Below are positions 1-14,000 of a stretch of DNA of 64,000 nt, one piece after another (the first letter of the stretch is position 1; every line of letters starts with the position of its first letter). The position numbers were made by a program, and so were the translations under genes. Source of the DNA: Onchidella celtica (Eukaryota > Mollusca > Gastropoda > Systellommatophora > Onchidiidae); assembly GCA_963931925.1 (NCBI GenBank), contig OZ007570.1, forward strand, positions 37,114,620-37,178,619, in the 5' to 3' direction. Under the pieces are notes generated by a model. It ran no database searches, had not been told where the DNA came from, and was given only the letters and a program-made list of their open reading frames with translations.

Positions 1-1984
1 TATTACCTTACTTGGAAGGACACATTTGTGATAAGACTGTACAGGTCTACAGTACAGACATCAGTAAGAAATCAGATAATTTAAACAGACTACAGAAAGA
101 TTGAACAATTTTTTTACTATGCCTGTTGGGTTATAAAGACCATGCATCAGTATTAAAGTGAAGGCAAAGTGCTTCAAAGAAGTGAAAGTTTACAAGAAAT
201 CTGATTTGCTCAACTTCTGTGAAGAGCCTTCAAAGTTGGGAGTTCTGGTTCTTACCTGGCATGGTGGTAGCTAAATAGGATAAAAGCATCTCTGTGTTCT
301 AAGTTCTCATCAGAAAGAAGAGCCCATTCAGTCATGGAACTGTTTTTTGTTGGTGTTTCTGCTGTGATTATATCATCGCTTTTCTAAGTGGGTTTTATTC
401 CCAACCCTGTTTAATTCATATGCCTTGGTTTGTTGTTTTGCCAGACAAGTCACAGCCACGTATTTTGTGCATGCCCCTTTGACACTTCAGTTCCATTAGT
501 GCATTAATTGCATTTGCTGAGTATAATTTGATGTAGAGTTTCAGGCTTCATAGACATGATAAAGAAATAAAAACACAGGCCAGATGCTGCAGTGTAATCT
601 GAATACTATCTGTTATTTCTATTCTTTGATTGTTCATAAGTATTTCTTGGCATTTGGAGCAACTGTTTATTTTTTCCATCAGTAGAAGTTGTCCAGTCCA
701 GTCTTACACTTTAACAAATTTTAAATTTGTATGAAATTCTTATTTTATTGAACCCCCATAATAATAATATTAAGTGATAAGAATTTTAGAGCTTGATGAA
801 TGATTAATTGTGTTATTTTTCAGATACAACTGTACGTTTTGTATTGGGTGTTTGCGTCATGTAAGCTGTTAGTGTTATTACTGTTATGCCAAAAGAGACC
901 TGAAAAAATCACTTGAAAGTGAATCAGTTTCACAGGTATATGGGATTAAGAAGAACCAATATCAGTTTATGATTAGACAAACAGCTACCCGTCTTTTGCC
1001 TATGGGCATAGCTTATTATCTGTTTTGTTTTTGGAGGCAGTATTTGGCATATTTTCAGAGAGGGAAGGGGTGTGGCAGGTTCAGACATTATGTTTTCTGT
1101 TCTTCTTTACAACACAGTAATGTGAATTTTGACTACAAAAGTCACTTGCAAGTGTCATGGGCTTGTTGATTGTGAATAATGTGGCAATGCCTTTTCCAGT
1201 GAGAGCAAAACATGAGAAGACAAAATTTGCATGACAAGAAATGGAAGTGCACAGCACTGTATTAAATAAAGTAGATCATCTGACAAAGGCCAAAACTAAT
1301 ATTAGTATCTATCTTTAAAATAAACATACAAAATGAAAATAGAACTTAGAAAGAAAGCAAATGCTTTTCCAGCATGCCTGCTTTAGGAAAGACTGATTTT
1401 TAATTTGTGCCCATATCCAGGGAAGAATCAAAGAATGGTCTTAATTGTTTGCTGAGAATTGTCTGTTGTCTTGTCCCGTTCCTGCTCGCTTTGTCCACCT
1501 TGAGCCATCCTATCAAAGCACTTTTTGTAAAGTCTTATAATAAACAAGCTGCTGTAAGGTATAATTATCCTAGGTCCTATAAATTTGGTTTAGCATGTAA
1601 AATTTTGAAAAGAATGGTGAAAGAAAGTCAATTTTGTCTCAGTGGAAAAGGACCTCAAGGCAGACAATACATTTTGCACTCAGTGCTGTCTATGTCATGA
1701 ATACCAGTTATGAAGGTTCCTGCTGACATATTATTGCTGTTTGCTAAATACCCTTCTTCATGGTAATGACAGTTGTGATAAACCATCATTCTCTTCAGCT
1801 GTTAGATCAAGATTTTACTATTTCACCCGCTAGAGCATCAGAAAATTTTTGGGTTTTACCGTATTTTGCATGAAATGCTCTTTCTTGACCATAACAAAAA
1901 GCACTGTAAAAAAAAATAAAAAAATACAAGTATGTATGTCGTCCTACCCTAAACTATGTTTAAACCCCAAAAAATTTCTTTCAG
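1..1984 (+). other. non-coding lead-in, presumed ARID2 intron
   Basis: AT-rich sequence with no recognisable exon. The first exon I can place starts at 1985 inside an ARID domain, with the acceptor tttctttcag just before it, so this stretch is most simply the intron upstream of that exon. The expected preceding exon (start codon and first ARID helix, which in vertebrate ARID2 encodes about 31 residues) was looked for in all frames and not seen. Short open frames here have no family resemblance. Confidence 0.6.
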
Positions 1985-2078
1985 GACACCATTTGAACGC
2001 ATACCAGAGATATGTGGACAAGAGGTCGATCTCTACCATCTGTATCAACGGGTCACTGCATGTGGAGGCTGGCAAAAG
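1985..2078 (+). CDS. ARID2: ARID2 exon a: ARID domain, middle helices
   Basis: Acceptor tttctttcag, donor AAG|gtagat. The first base completes a codon begun upstream. It encodes 31 residues beginning [20 protein letters not shown] and ending GGWQK. This matches the ARID helix-turn-helix part (family pattern PxxxG-x-ELDLxxLYxxVxxxGGxxKV). The tryptophan in GGWQKV is typical of ARID domains generally, where human ARID2 has phenylalanine. Confidence 0.93.
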
Positions 2079-5000
2079 GTAGATCTAAGTTTTCATGTTC
2101 TTAAGCATTACATTGTTAAATATAATGATAGCGTGAACATTTTTAATTCCAAGTGTTGCATAAGTGGTGCAGAGAAATTAAATTTAATAAGTTGTATATA
2201 TTTATAAATATAAAAAATTGTAAGCACTCTGGGTGAGATCAATATTTGTGCTGCGGTGTGATAAATTTGCTGGTAAAGGGTTAATTTAATTGTGTTTGTG
2301 AAAGCTTAATGGGGGGGGGGCATCATTCAATGCAAGAGATTTGATTTTTAAAGTGGTGTGAAGGAAAAATGTTGCCAAGCTGTTTATACATTTGAACTGC
2401 ATTGCCAGAAACTCAGGCATGGACAATCAAATATATTATTATTTCATGGAAAATGGAATAGACCTCCTTGATATGTTTGTTTTGTGCAGGTGAACAATGA
2501 ACAGAGATGGGAAGATTTCCAGGAGGACTTTGCCCTGCCAAGGGCTTGTGTCAACAGCACCCAAGCATTGAAAAATATATATTTTAGGTGAGGCTTCACT
2601 ACTGGATGTAACAGTCAAAATAATTTGGCATACATTATGATGCATCTGCATTCATCTGTATTATTAATATTATCTGGTGTGTTGTTTGAAAAAAAAAAAT
2701 TCTTTGTTTATGATGCAACATACCACAAAGTTAAATGGTTTGTTTCTGGGGAGGATGGAGAAAATTGTGCCAATGAATACACCCTCAAAATTTGTTTCAA
2801 GCGCAGTGGAACATTATATTGGGCATTCATTATGATGGTTGCTGCTACCAGTTTAACGTGTAAATTCAGATTAAATGGAAACTTATGAAATCTTGCCATT
2901 GGTGATGAATCCTGCAAGTAGACAGTCTAGTCACCAGCAATAGCCATTCTGTCAGTTGAATTTGACTTAGTGTGAGTTTGCAAAAATTTGCAGCTTTTCT
3001 TTTTATTGAATGCAGAAACCCCTCAGAGTCTACAGGGTTACACAACAGGCAGAGGGGCTTCTTTAGTTTTGAAATTTTTTTCTTCATTAAAATGTACTTC
3101 TAATTGGCATCATAACTTGATGCGCCCAAAACAACAACAAAAAAAGCACAGTACATGTATATCACTCTGAGATTTATATGAAAATGTAATGTTTTCCAGA
3201 GTGTTGCATGTACTTGCAATGAGGAACTAAAATTAGATGTTTGATGTGTGAGGCACAAAAAAAAGAAAAGCTGTTTACCTGTTCAGAGTTCTTGATTTGT
3301 GCAATTATATTTGAAGAGGATGTTGATGAATATATCAGATATTGAATGTGCTATTCATGAAAATATTAAAGGAACATAACTACATACTGCATCTCAACAA
3401 CTCTGCTTCAGGATTTTGTAATTTAGTTTCTCTATGTAGGGAAGACTTTGGATAATCAAATTGAAACAAAGATTTTGTCCAGAAAAAGAAAAAAATGAAA
3501 GTAAGTTTGCAATCAAACATTAATCAATCAGCTGTTTGCAATTTTTTTGCATTACTGTAAAACTGCCACAAGTTTTCATTCCATTAGTCAGCAGTGTGTA
3601 TGATTAAGTATGAAGCATGTGTTCATGGAAATTTAAACTTTGTGGGCATTCATCAAAGAGTTTAGTTTTCATACAAATTATTTTACAGGTACTTGAATCT
3701 CTATGAAAAAGTAAATTTCCTTGGAGAAGATCCTGACTTTAAGAGTAATGAGGAAGAGGATGGGCCGGCAAGGAAAAAGATCTGTTTACCAATTGAAACA
3801 ATACCTTTGAATTATAACTATAACCAGCACAAACTGACAGGTGAGAATGTACATGAATTACATCTTTCAGAACTGCAGTTGTTTACTTGCATTGTCAGTC
3901 TTCAGATTTACCATAGTCTGCTACACATTTAAATAAAGGTATTTGGTACACTATATTATTGGAGATGGAGATATCTTTGTTAATTTTTGTGGGTGGTTGG
4001 TAGGCACTTCTGGTAGTGTCTCCCCCTGTCCTACTGATCTGTTAGTGTTATATTCTGTCTGTTGTATTGCTTTTTTGTAGCATGATGTGCCCATTATCAT
4101 GTTAACATGCTTTCTCCAAACTCATACTCAAACTTGCTAATTTTTATGTAAGTCTACATTAAGTAAATCCTATCCCCTTGCAGACTTTAAATACGTGACA
4201 GTGTTCTTACTTGCTTTAAACTTTTGTAACAATCACACTTTACTCGTAGGTTGTACTTATTATTACTTTATGGGGCTGCACAACTGTGATGGATATTATT
4301 TTATTGGGTCATAGATTCTTGAAAGTGCTTAATAATTTAGCAGCTTTGTGTGGTGAATTTAAGGGATATGGCAGCCCTTCAGAAAATTGGGGTTTAGACT
4401 TTCCTAGCCAGGCACTTCCGTCAGTCAAAACATGTGACTCGCACCTAAGCATGGGTAGGGCATTAGAAAACATCTCTTAAAAATTTTTAAAACTGCATTG
4501 TTTGACTTTGTTGAACCCTTAACTCTCACCCTGTGGCGCGCCTTAAAGCCCGCTGTCCGGTCAGCGACCTTACTCACGGAGAATCTTATCTGGGGTCACT
4601 GACCCTTGCCGCTATACAATGACCACACACGCTGTCCGCGTGGTTCAGTTTTTATTGATCGGTATAAAATTCGCTGCTATGCGTTATCACGCTTGATAAT
4701 GAATTAACCAGCAAAACCTTAGTCTGTCAGTCTCTAACCAATGATCTGTCTTAAGCTGTAGTTTTCGTGAGAACGAAGCATGATAGCTAGCCACGCCCTC
4801 CCAAGCCCTACACAAATGGTTTCATTCTGATTGACACATACTAATAAACCATTGTGGGCATTTGGGGCAAACATTATTTCAGAGCTTGTTTCTGATTGGT
4901 TCTTTGATACAGACAACTCCACATGGTGGTCAGCTTGTGAGAAAATGAGATAATATTGCAAATTTGTTGAGCAACAGTTCGCACGTTGATGTTACATCTT

Positions 5001-8000
5001 TTGAAAGTGTGGGGAGAGCCTTTGAAAGCTTAGTCTGTGTAATTCTGACCAGCGGTTCACTGGTTAACATGTCCATGTCACAATGCGTTTGATTTAGAAG
5101 AGATACAGTGAACAATAAGACGGTAGTTATGTCTCAAAGAGGTCAGTGACCCGACGCGTGAAAAGACGGTGTGGCGCGGTCAGCTTGACCTCGCTGACTT
5201 TTGCTGCCCTTGCGAAGCATGCGCGGCATTTGGTGCCCTGTGCAGGGTCAGGGTTAATCATACTGGGAAAGGCTGCCAATTATAAGGATATGGTAAATGC
5301 GATAAAAACTATCGATAATAGATCTTCAGTTCCCGAGATTTTCTATCCACATCAGCTGTTGCGAAATCACCGTTGCAAATTGTTTTGATGACAGTCATTT
5401 CTAATACAAAAACTACGACAAATAGAAAGGAGTTAAAAACACAGCACTTATCTGTTTTGTTTCGCGGATGGAAACAGATTTTCGTACCTCCCGGAAGTGA
5501 ACCCGGTTGGTCTTTAACAACCAAAGAACGGAACAGGAAAGATTGCGTGTGACGGTCACGTGACTTTGACTGATACATGCCTCACGAGATTTACTGTTTT
5601 TAACAAAAACTTTTTTTTCTTTCATACCATTGTAAAGGTTTTGTTTATTACTGACTGAAAATTGGGACTTAAAATTATTTTTAAAGCAGTTTAGTTACTG
5701 TCTGAAGTAGGTCAATTTTTTGTCAGACACGTTGCCCAACATTTGGTAAAATGTAAACCACCTTATTTTCCTTTCTTTTGCTTGTGGGGACTTTTTCTAG
5801 GATTTATACACACCAGGAACCATTTTTACTACCATTCCATACTCAAAAACAATATTACCTGTGCCAAGTTGGTACATTGATTCTTTGTTGTCAAGGTAAA
5901 TTCAGGGAAGTTTTGCATTTCAAATATACGACGTTTGCAACACCAAAAGTAGAAGAAAAAACACACAAGCACATGATATATGAACAAATTTATAATTTTT
6001 ATTTCTTCTGATCATCATCTATGGGCTGAAATCAAAATATTCCAGAAAAACACAATATTTATGAAACTATAAGACACTGAAATCTGAACTGTCTTTGTGA
6101 CCCAATTTTCTGAAACCTGCCATACCCAAATTGTGGGTGTTGAAGAATGAAATGCAGGGAACTAAGATTCATTTAATATGTTAATTTAGTGAGGTCAATG
6201 AATAATAAAAGTTCAATGCATAGGAAAAGTGTAACGTATTCAGGATCATAATGCTTGTTTTAACCCATTGCAGATGCTCAGCGACAGCAGCACAGTCTGT
6301 CAACAGATATTTTTGTGCAAAGCAAATATGAGAAGCTGGAATTGTCTCTGCGTTCTGGCCTACCCAATGAAGTAGATTTGGCCATCAATGTGTGTGTATT
6401 GTTGTCTACGGAGGGAAAACACTGTATGAAGCTCGAGAACTCCCCTCACATCCTGCCTTTACTTCTGGCCCACATTGGTGTTTTTGATGAGGGTGAGTCA
6501 GATGTGTTTTGTCAGCCGGCTCCCCTTGTTAGTCACTACAATTCATGTTTTTCTTTAATGAAACTTTATTAGATTTTGAAGTTGTTTGCAGTGAAGGTTT
6601 TAATTAGATTAAAAAGTTGTGATTGGGTGAATTGTTTTTATCAAAGGTGAACAACATTGTGATTTTTGCATTTTCTATTCTGTCTTTGGCCGATAAAAGA
6701 ATCTGATGACCTGCAAGATTTGCACAAACGGTGGATGTCTTGCACAAAAAGGAATTTCTTGAGGGTAAGTCGTTGCTCAATTTTTAAATTAATGTGGAAT
6801 TGTGCTGACTTTTTTATCGCTGTTTGTCATCGGAAGTATCTAAAGTGGAACGTAGAATTCACTGTCATTGCAGAATGAGAGAACATATGTGTGTGCGCCT
6901 GAAGAAAGGTCCCAGTTGTCGGTACAGCTATTTTTGAGCTAGGGTGTGAAAAGGTAGAAAAAGTCGTGCCTAGTCGAAAATTTACTTCTAGCAGAAAACA
7001 CAAGTTTAAGCATTTCTAAATAGCATATGAAAAGGATTTTGGAATATTTTATGTTTAAATATTATTTTATTAATTATTTGTACATGTGACTCTTCAAGAA
7101 GTAATATTGAAGTGATTGTTGCTAGGGGACCGTGGACTAATTACAAAGCCGTTATAGAGATAATACTGAGTAGTGTTCACTGCTCATCTATAATTTATCG
7201 TGTAACATGCCACGGTCCCCTAAAAACAGCCAAGTCGGAAGTTTTTCGGATCTTGTTAAGAGAGCGCAGTATTTTACATAGAAAGCTAGAGCTGAGCAGT
7301 GAACACAACTCAGTAGTTTCCCTATTTGCCTTTATAATAAAACTACGTTCCCCCAACAATATCCAAAAAGGTCTGTCATGGGAGTGAGCTGTTAAAGCTG
7401 TTTTTCTCAAAAGTTTGTTTTTGCCCCTGTCTTACAAAATGTGTCATATCTTCAAAACTACTTAAGATATTGTTAAAAATTTTAAAAGCAGCGTGTTCAA
7501 CATTGAATTTTCTAGAAGAATATGCCCTTATCTCAAAATCCAAAATTTGCGACAACTGGGACCTTTCTCCAGGCACACACACATATTGGCTGGTTGGAAG
7601 TTAAGAGAACATTTTTAATTTGCGTCAGTTTAAATTCACTATTGATGGAAATGGATTGCCGTGAAGAAATGTCCTCCTTAAAATTGTCATATGTTCTAAT
7701 CATTTCTTAACTGATTACTTGAGATACATGACGCACTTACTCCTAAAGTTCACGAGTTTAGGGCTTATAAAGTCAGCCTGTGTTTGTGATCTGTTTTGCA
7801 TTCATACCGCCTGGTTTACCTCATGAATACGAAATAAAATAGAGTCTTTGGTATAAGACTGTCATGTACTCTTATTTGTCCCACAGTTTTGGTTCGAAAC
7901 AGTTGATGGAGCCGAGATCAAACCTTTGATCACCTGGCGGGGACAACCATACCGTCAAAGTAAGAGCAATAGATTGATTAATCACCCTATCAATTCAATA

Positions 8001-11000
8001 TCTCTGCAGTATGTTAACTGACCTTCATAATAACTGATTATTTTGAAAAAGTGTCATCACATGTGACTTGATTGAGTAATGAGACCCAGGATTGCATGAC
8101 TAGAAACTAGACTGCTTGAGCAAAATACTGTCCTTTTCTGGTAAAGGCAACACAGGTTTTTATTCTCTGGCTTGTTATTCATTGCATGGTGACTGGCTCA
8201 TTTTGACTGTATATATATATATATATGGCTGCAAATGCACATTTTGTTTTTCAGGAGAACTAGTTGGGAGCGATGTGCTGAATCTTGGTAGAGATCTGGG
8301 TGTTCTTGATGTTGAAGGACAGCGGGTCTTGCAAGTGAGAAATTTATTTATTCATGGAAGTGGTAGGGTTAGAGATGGTTAAATGATTATAGTGAAAGCT
8401 TGAGATAGACTTCAGCACAAGAGGGAATATAAGTTTCATCGATTTTGATAGAAGAAATATAACACAGGCCGTAACTATCCTTGCCAGAGCTTATTGTTTT
8501 TAATTAATCTTCATTGATTGATGTGGAAATGCCAATGATGTTTCATAATTCACCTGAATGTAATTTTGAAAGCTATGTGGGCTCTACATTTTCTTATTAA
8601 TTGTTCCACAGATTGCTGTTTTCTTGCATAATTTATCTTTTGAGGAGGCAAATCAGAAAATCCTTGCAAGGAGCTACTTAGTATTCAAGTGAGTGCAGTG
8701 AATTGCAGTTTGTTCTATTTCATGCCATTTTATATATTTCATGTAAATAACAGTTTTTGTTGCAATCTGTAAGCAACACTGATGTGACAAAGAAGATCAT
8801 CACTTAATGCATCCAGTCCTTTAAAGCATATCATCAGTGACATAAGATGTCATGAAAAGATGATCTGATTGACACCACTGACTTTACATCTGCACTTAAC
8901 CCATGTAGTTCTTTGATGTTAGAAAAAAAAAATCCCATTTGATTTGTTCTAAAGCAGTTAATTTTTGTGGCAGTTAAGAAACATTGAAGGTCGCTTGTTC
9001 TCGCGACTGTTGTTTCATTGTAAAACGTTTTCTATTAGAATCTAATTCAGTTTCCTTGCTTATTGTAAGAAAATATTAAATAAATAGGATTAGTGTTGCA
9101 AAGATGGATGGTCTTGAAGAAGGCAGTAGATATTAATAACTAATAACATTTTTAACTTTTAGTAATTCATTCTTCGATTTCATGTTCCAAAGGTTTCTCA
9201 TGTTGAGCATGCACAGTACATTTGGTGGCCTTCGACAACTGGCTCTTGACACATTGGCAAATTTGTCTTGTGAGGTGAGCAATAATAAAGGACTGACATG
9301 AGCATCAATAAACGCTTATCTATGGAAGCATTTTGCCTAATCAGTTATTGTTGGTTACGTTTATTTATTATGTTGGTTATTTATAATAGTTATATGGCCT
9401 TTAGCGTCTTTACAGACGGTCTTAGCAGCTAGAATATTCACTTTCACTTTGACTGACAGCTTCTCTCGTGGCTTATTCTACCAATGTTTGACCCGAGAGT
9501 GCGATGGCAGTGATTGCAGGTCAGTCTTTTGGGTTCACTTTGGCGAGTGTTTTCATTCCGCCTCTGTCGTTTTGTCAGGTATGTTTCTTTTGCCTTGAAG
9601 TCTATTGCGAGCGTGCCACTGCGCAATTTTTGTCTCCATCTGCTTCGATCACTTGCAAGGTTCTCCCATTCATTGGGGTCGATGTTGAATGCTTTCATCG
9701 TGACCTTGCAAGTGTCTTTGAATCGCAGATGTGGCCTGCCTCTGCTCGGTTGCCAGTAGCAAGTTCCCCGTAGAGAATTTGTCTAGGGATGCGATCATTT
9801 TCCATACGGTGGAGATGTCCAAGCCACCGCAGTCTTTTTTTGCCTAGGAGAGCCTGAGTTGATGGAATGTTGGCTCGGCTCAGAACTTCGATATTTGAGA
9901 TCCTGTCTTGCCACTTGATCTTGAGAATTTTGCGTAGGCAGCGCAGGTGGAAGGAGTTGAGGGATCTTTCATGTTTGGAGTAGGTGGTCCATGTCTCTGA
10001 GCCATACAGCAGGGTGCTTAGGACGCAAGTTTGGTACACGAGTACCTTTGTTTTGATGGTCAGCTTGCTATTGTTCCACACCCTTTTTGAGAGTTTGCCA
10101 AAAGCTGTGGCCGCCTTTCCTATTCTGGCATTTATTTCAGTTGTTATGTCTGTGCTACCACTGATGGTTGAGCCTAGGTAGCAGAATTTTCCCACTTGCT
10201 CCAGAGGAGAGCCATTCAGCATGATTGGGTTGGAGTTTCTCAAGCCTTGTGTCAAAACTAGTTTTTGAGACACTGATCTTTAGCATGAATTTGTCACAGG
10301 CTTTGGCAAGGCTATTGATGAGAGCCTGGAGCGTGGTTTCATCGTGGGCCACGATTGCAGCATCATCTGCGCAGAGGAGCTCTTGTAACATAATATGCTC
10401 TGTACGAGATTTTGCTTTTAGTCTGGCAACATTAAAAATGGAGCCGTCCACTCTGGTGTTAATAAGTACTCCACCTGAACATTGACCAAAGGCATTCTTG
10501 AGTAGGGCTGCAAAATATATACCAAATAAGGTAGGAGCAAGAACACATCCCTGCTTCACACCGCTGTTTACAGCAAATGAATTGGATGTGCAGCCCTCAA
10601 AGTTGACACATGCCCTCATGTCAGTGTGGAAGGATGCAATAAGTTTTAGCAATGTTGGTGGACAGCCTATGGATTTAAGGACTGCATACAGGCCAGATCG
10701 GCTTACGGTGTCGAAAGCCTTTGTTAGGTCCACAAAGCATGTTATAAGCGGCCTGTTTTGTTCTTTACATTTTTCTTGGATTTGCCGAAGTGCAAATATC
10801 ATGTCAATAGTTGATCGTTTGCTTCGAAAGCCACATTGTGTTTCTGGTAAGACTTTTTCCGCCAGTTGTTGAAGGCGGCAGAGGATGACGCGAGCAAAAG
10901 CCTTTCCAGTAATGCTGAGGAGGGATATGCCTCGATAGTTGTTGCAGTCGCCTTTGTCTCCTTTGTTCTTGTAAAGTGTGACAATTTTGGCGTCTCTCAT

Positions 11001-14000
11001 ATCATGTGGTATCACGCCTTCTTTCCAACACTGCAGTAACAGATTATACAGGTGTGGTAATAGTGGGCCTTTTAGGTCTTTTAATACCTCTGCAGGAATG
11101 TTGTCACTTTCTGTGGCTTTTCCAGCAGACAGGTGGTCGATTGCATTGGAAAGCTCGACTAAGGAAGGTTCAGCGTCAAGTTCGGCCATTATTGGCAGTT
11201 TTTGGAGGTGTTCCTCAAAATCTGGTGGAATATTTTTCTCAGTTGAATACAACAGAGAGTAATGCTCTACCCACCTATTCAGTTGTTCATTTTTATCTGT
11301 GATGGGTTCACCATTTACAGACTTGAGTGGGGCGCTTTTGGTGATGATTGGCCCAAGGGCTACTTTCATCTGACTAAAGGCGGTTTTCATATCTCCCTTT
11401 TCATTTGCCTCTTGTATGCTGTTACACAAGTCTGTCCAGTATTTGTTGGCGCAACGTCTTTCCTCCAGCTGAAGTTTAGCTTTTGCATTTTTCAAACAAG
11501 TTTTTGTACTCTGATTGCAATTTTTGTTATACTCATTGAAAGCAGATTTCTTTTGCTCAACGAGAGGTAGGAGAATTTCGCTGTTCTGGGCTACCCAGTC
11601 GTTGTTTGAAACTTTATGCTGTCCAAAAGACTTGATGGCACAGTCATGAATTTTTGAACTGAGAGTGTTCCATGTTTCATCTACCGAGTCACATTGGGTG
11701 ACATTATCCATGCTTTCAGCAAATAACTTTTCAAATGACTTTCTATTTGATTCATCTCTGATTGCTGTTACATTGATCTTAGGGATTGAAGGGGCTTTTG
11801 ATCTGTATATTTTCTTGGCCGAAATTTTGATTTTGCTGACTACCAGTGCATGGTCGGTGTCACAGTCAGCACTGTGGAGGGAACGAGTTATTTTTATACA
11901 GCCCAAACTCTTCCTCCTTGAGAGAATAAGATCTAATTGATGCCAATGGCCAGACCTGGGATGGCGCCATGATGTTCTTTGGCATCTCTTAAGGTCAAAG
12001 TACGTGTTTGTAACACATAATGAGTTTATGGAGCATAGCTCCAGAAGGCGCTGCCCGTTTTCGTTGATGTTGCCAATGCCGAAGTGCCCAATGCACTTTG
12101 GCCATGCGGAGTGATCTGCTCCCACTCGAGCGTTAAAGTCACCCAGAATTAGCAGGCCTTCGGTGAAAGGGATGTTGTGGAGAGTCCTCTGCAATGCCTC
12201 GTAGAAAATGTCTTTGGTTTCGTCAGAGGAGGTAAGTGTTGGGGCATAGACACAGATAATGTTGGTAAAACCAGACCGGGTGTTCAGTCTGAGTGTCATG
12301 ATGTGTTCTGACACTCCAATTGGAGTTGCGATCGAATTGATAAGGGAGTTTTTTACGGCGAAGCCCACGCCGTGGATTCTCGGCTGTTCGCTGCTAAGGC
12401 CCTGCCAGAAGAAGGTGTAGTTTTCTTCTTTGACTGACCCGGAGTCGGGAAGTCGAGTTTCTTGAAGGGCAGCGATGTCGATGTTTAGTAGCTGAAGTTC
12501 TCGATCAATAATTTGGGATTTCCTGATGGGGTCAATATTAGTGAGATCTTGCTGTTGCAAGCCTGGGCGCATTGTTCTGACGTTCCAGGTACCAAGTTTT
12601 AGTATTTTTCTGTTTTTGCCAGGTGCACACTTTACGTCAGCTTTTTGACTTTTGGTCTAGCTCCAACCACCTTATGAAGCAGGCTGACGTGGCGGAACAA
12701 CACCCAACTGCCTGGGGGCTGCCCAGGTTACGGCGGGCGGTAGTTGATCAATGCAGCTGAAAAGCCGCTCCCACCGACAGAGGGGACCCCTGGCGCTCAT
12801 CCGTACGCCAAATGGATTGAGCTTATCACCGGTAACTGCCACCTCCCGTGTTGTGCCCATCCGTAACGGATGGCTGGAGTGTCCTCTCCAAATCGGAAAT
12901 GGGTGGGCTTATAGAGGAGAGACAGACGCTTGCCAAGCCCGAGCAAACGCCTCCTCGTTTTGCTGCCTTGCCTGGGCTATTTTTAAGAGATGGTGCTTTG
13001 CCCAGAGGCACCACCCCTCTCTCTGCCATTCTAGTTAAACCCAAGGGAGAGACCAGGTCAATACATTTGGAACTAGTCCGGCTGCAGGAGATGCTGGAAG
13101 CCAGTTTGATGCAGTTCTCCCTGACAACCACCTTCGGGTCTCCACTCCTGATTTTCTGTCTGGGTTTACTCCCATAGCCTTTGCTATCATAGCAACACAC
13201 AAGGCAGTGTGGTATTTGTATTCAGGGTTACCTTCCCCTAGTCTTCCTCTCTCCCGAGATGACCCACAAGACAGTGGGGGTGACAGTAGCAGGCTGTATT
13301 GTGTACTGTCATACAATAGCAGAAAACTCTGGCCTGACATGATAGTTACTCGTATTTAAAATAAGATGATGAAAACTGTAACTGGTGCAATAATTTTGAG
13401 AGATAAATGATGAAGGGTATGAAAGTGGAGCACTGAGTTAAAAAATGTGTTATGGCATCAGATTTCTTTCTTTGTTATCTGCTGATAATATTTTGAGATT
13501 GGTGTATTTTGGTCATAGATGGGGTAGATCACATTCCTATAAAGAATGAAGATGCAAATATTCAAATAAAATTTAAAATGTAAGATTTTGTTTCAGCTCG
13601 CACTTGATACAGTGACAGGCATCAGTTCCCAGCTGATGGTTGATTTGCTCAATGGTGCTCTGTTTTCAGAGGACAGGTTTTTCCTTGTGAGAGGTAATCG
13701 CTGTTTTTGCTTTTTTTTTTCTTCCATTCCATCTTCCTTTCTCAAAACATCCCTCTTTCAGTTACATTGTTGGGCTTTGTTCTTGCCTTCTATTCTATCT
13801 TCTTCTATTTTCGCAGTTGATCCTTGCAGTTTTTGTAGTTGCCGTGGGTGCATTATAAAATTGGACATAAGTCTCATGCAAAGTTAGTTTTTATGGATTA
13901 ATGAGATATGTGCTTATAAACAAAAAATCTTACATATTCTAAATTCATGTGCATTTTTTGTTTTCAGGCCTTGAGATCCTCGGTAAGATAAGTCAGTTGT

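Noticed and set aside
1-1984. A first ARID2 exon with the start codon
   Set aside because: No frame shows the expected start and first ARID helix, and the acceptor at 1984 indicates an upstream exon outside the window.
10225-11940. Plus-strand open frames across the LINE (for example 10498-10872, 11262-11570)
   Set aside because: They are antisense shadows of the minus-strand reverse transcriptase frame.
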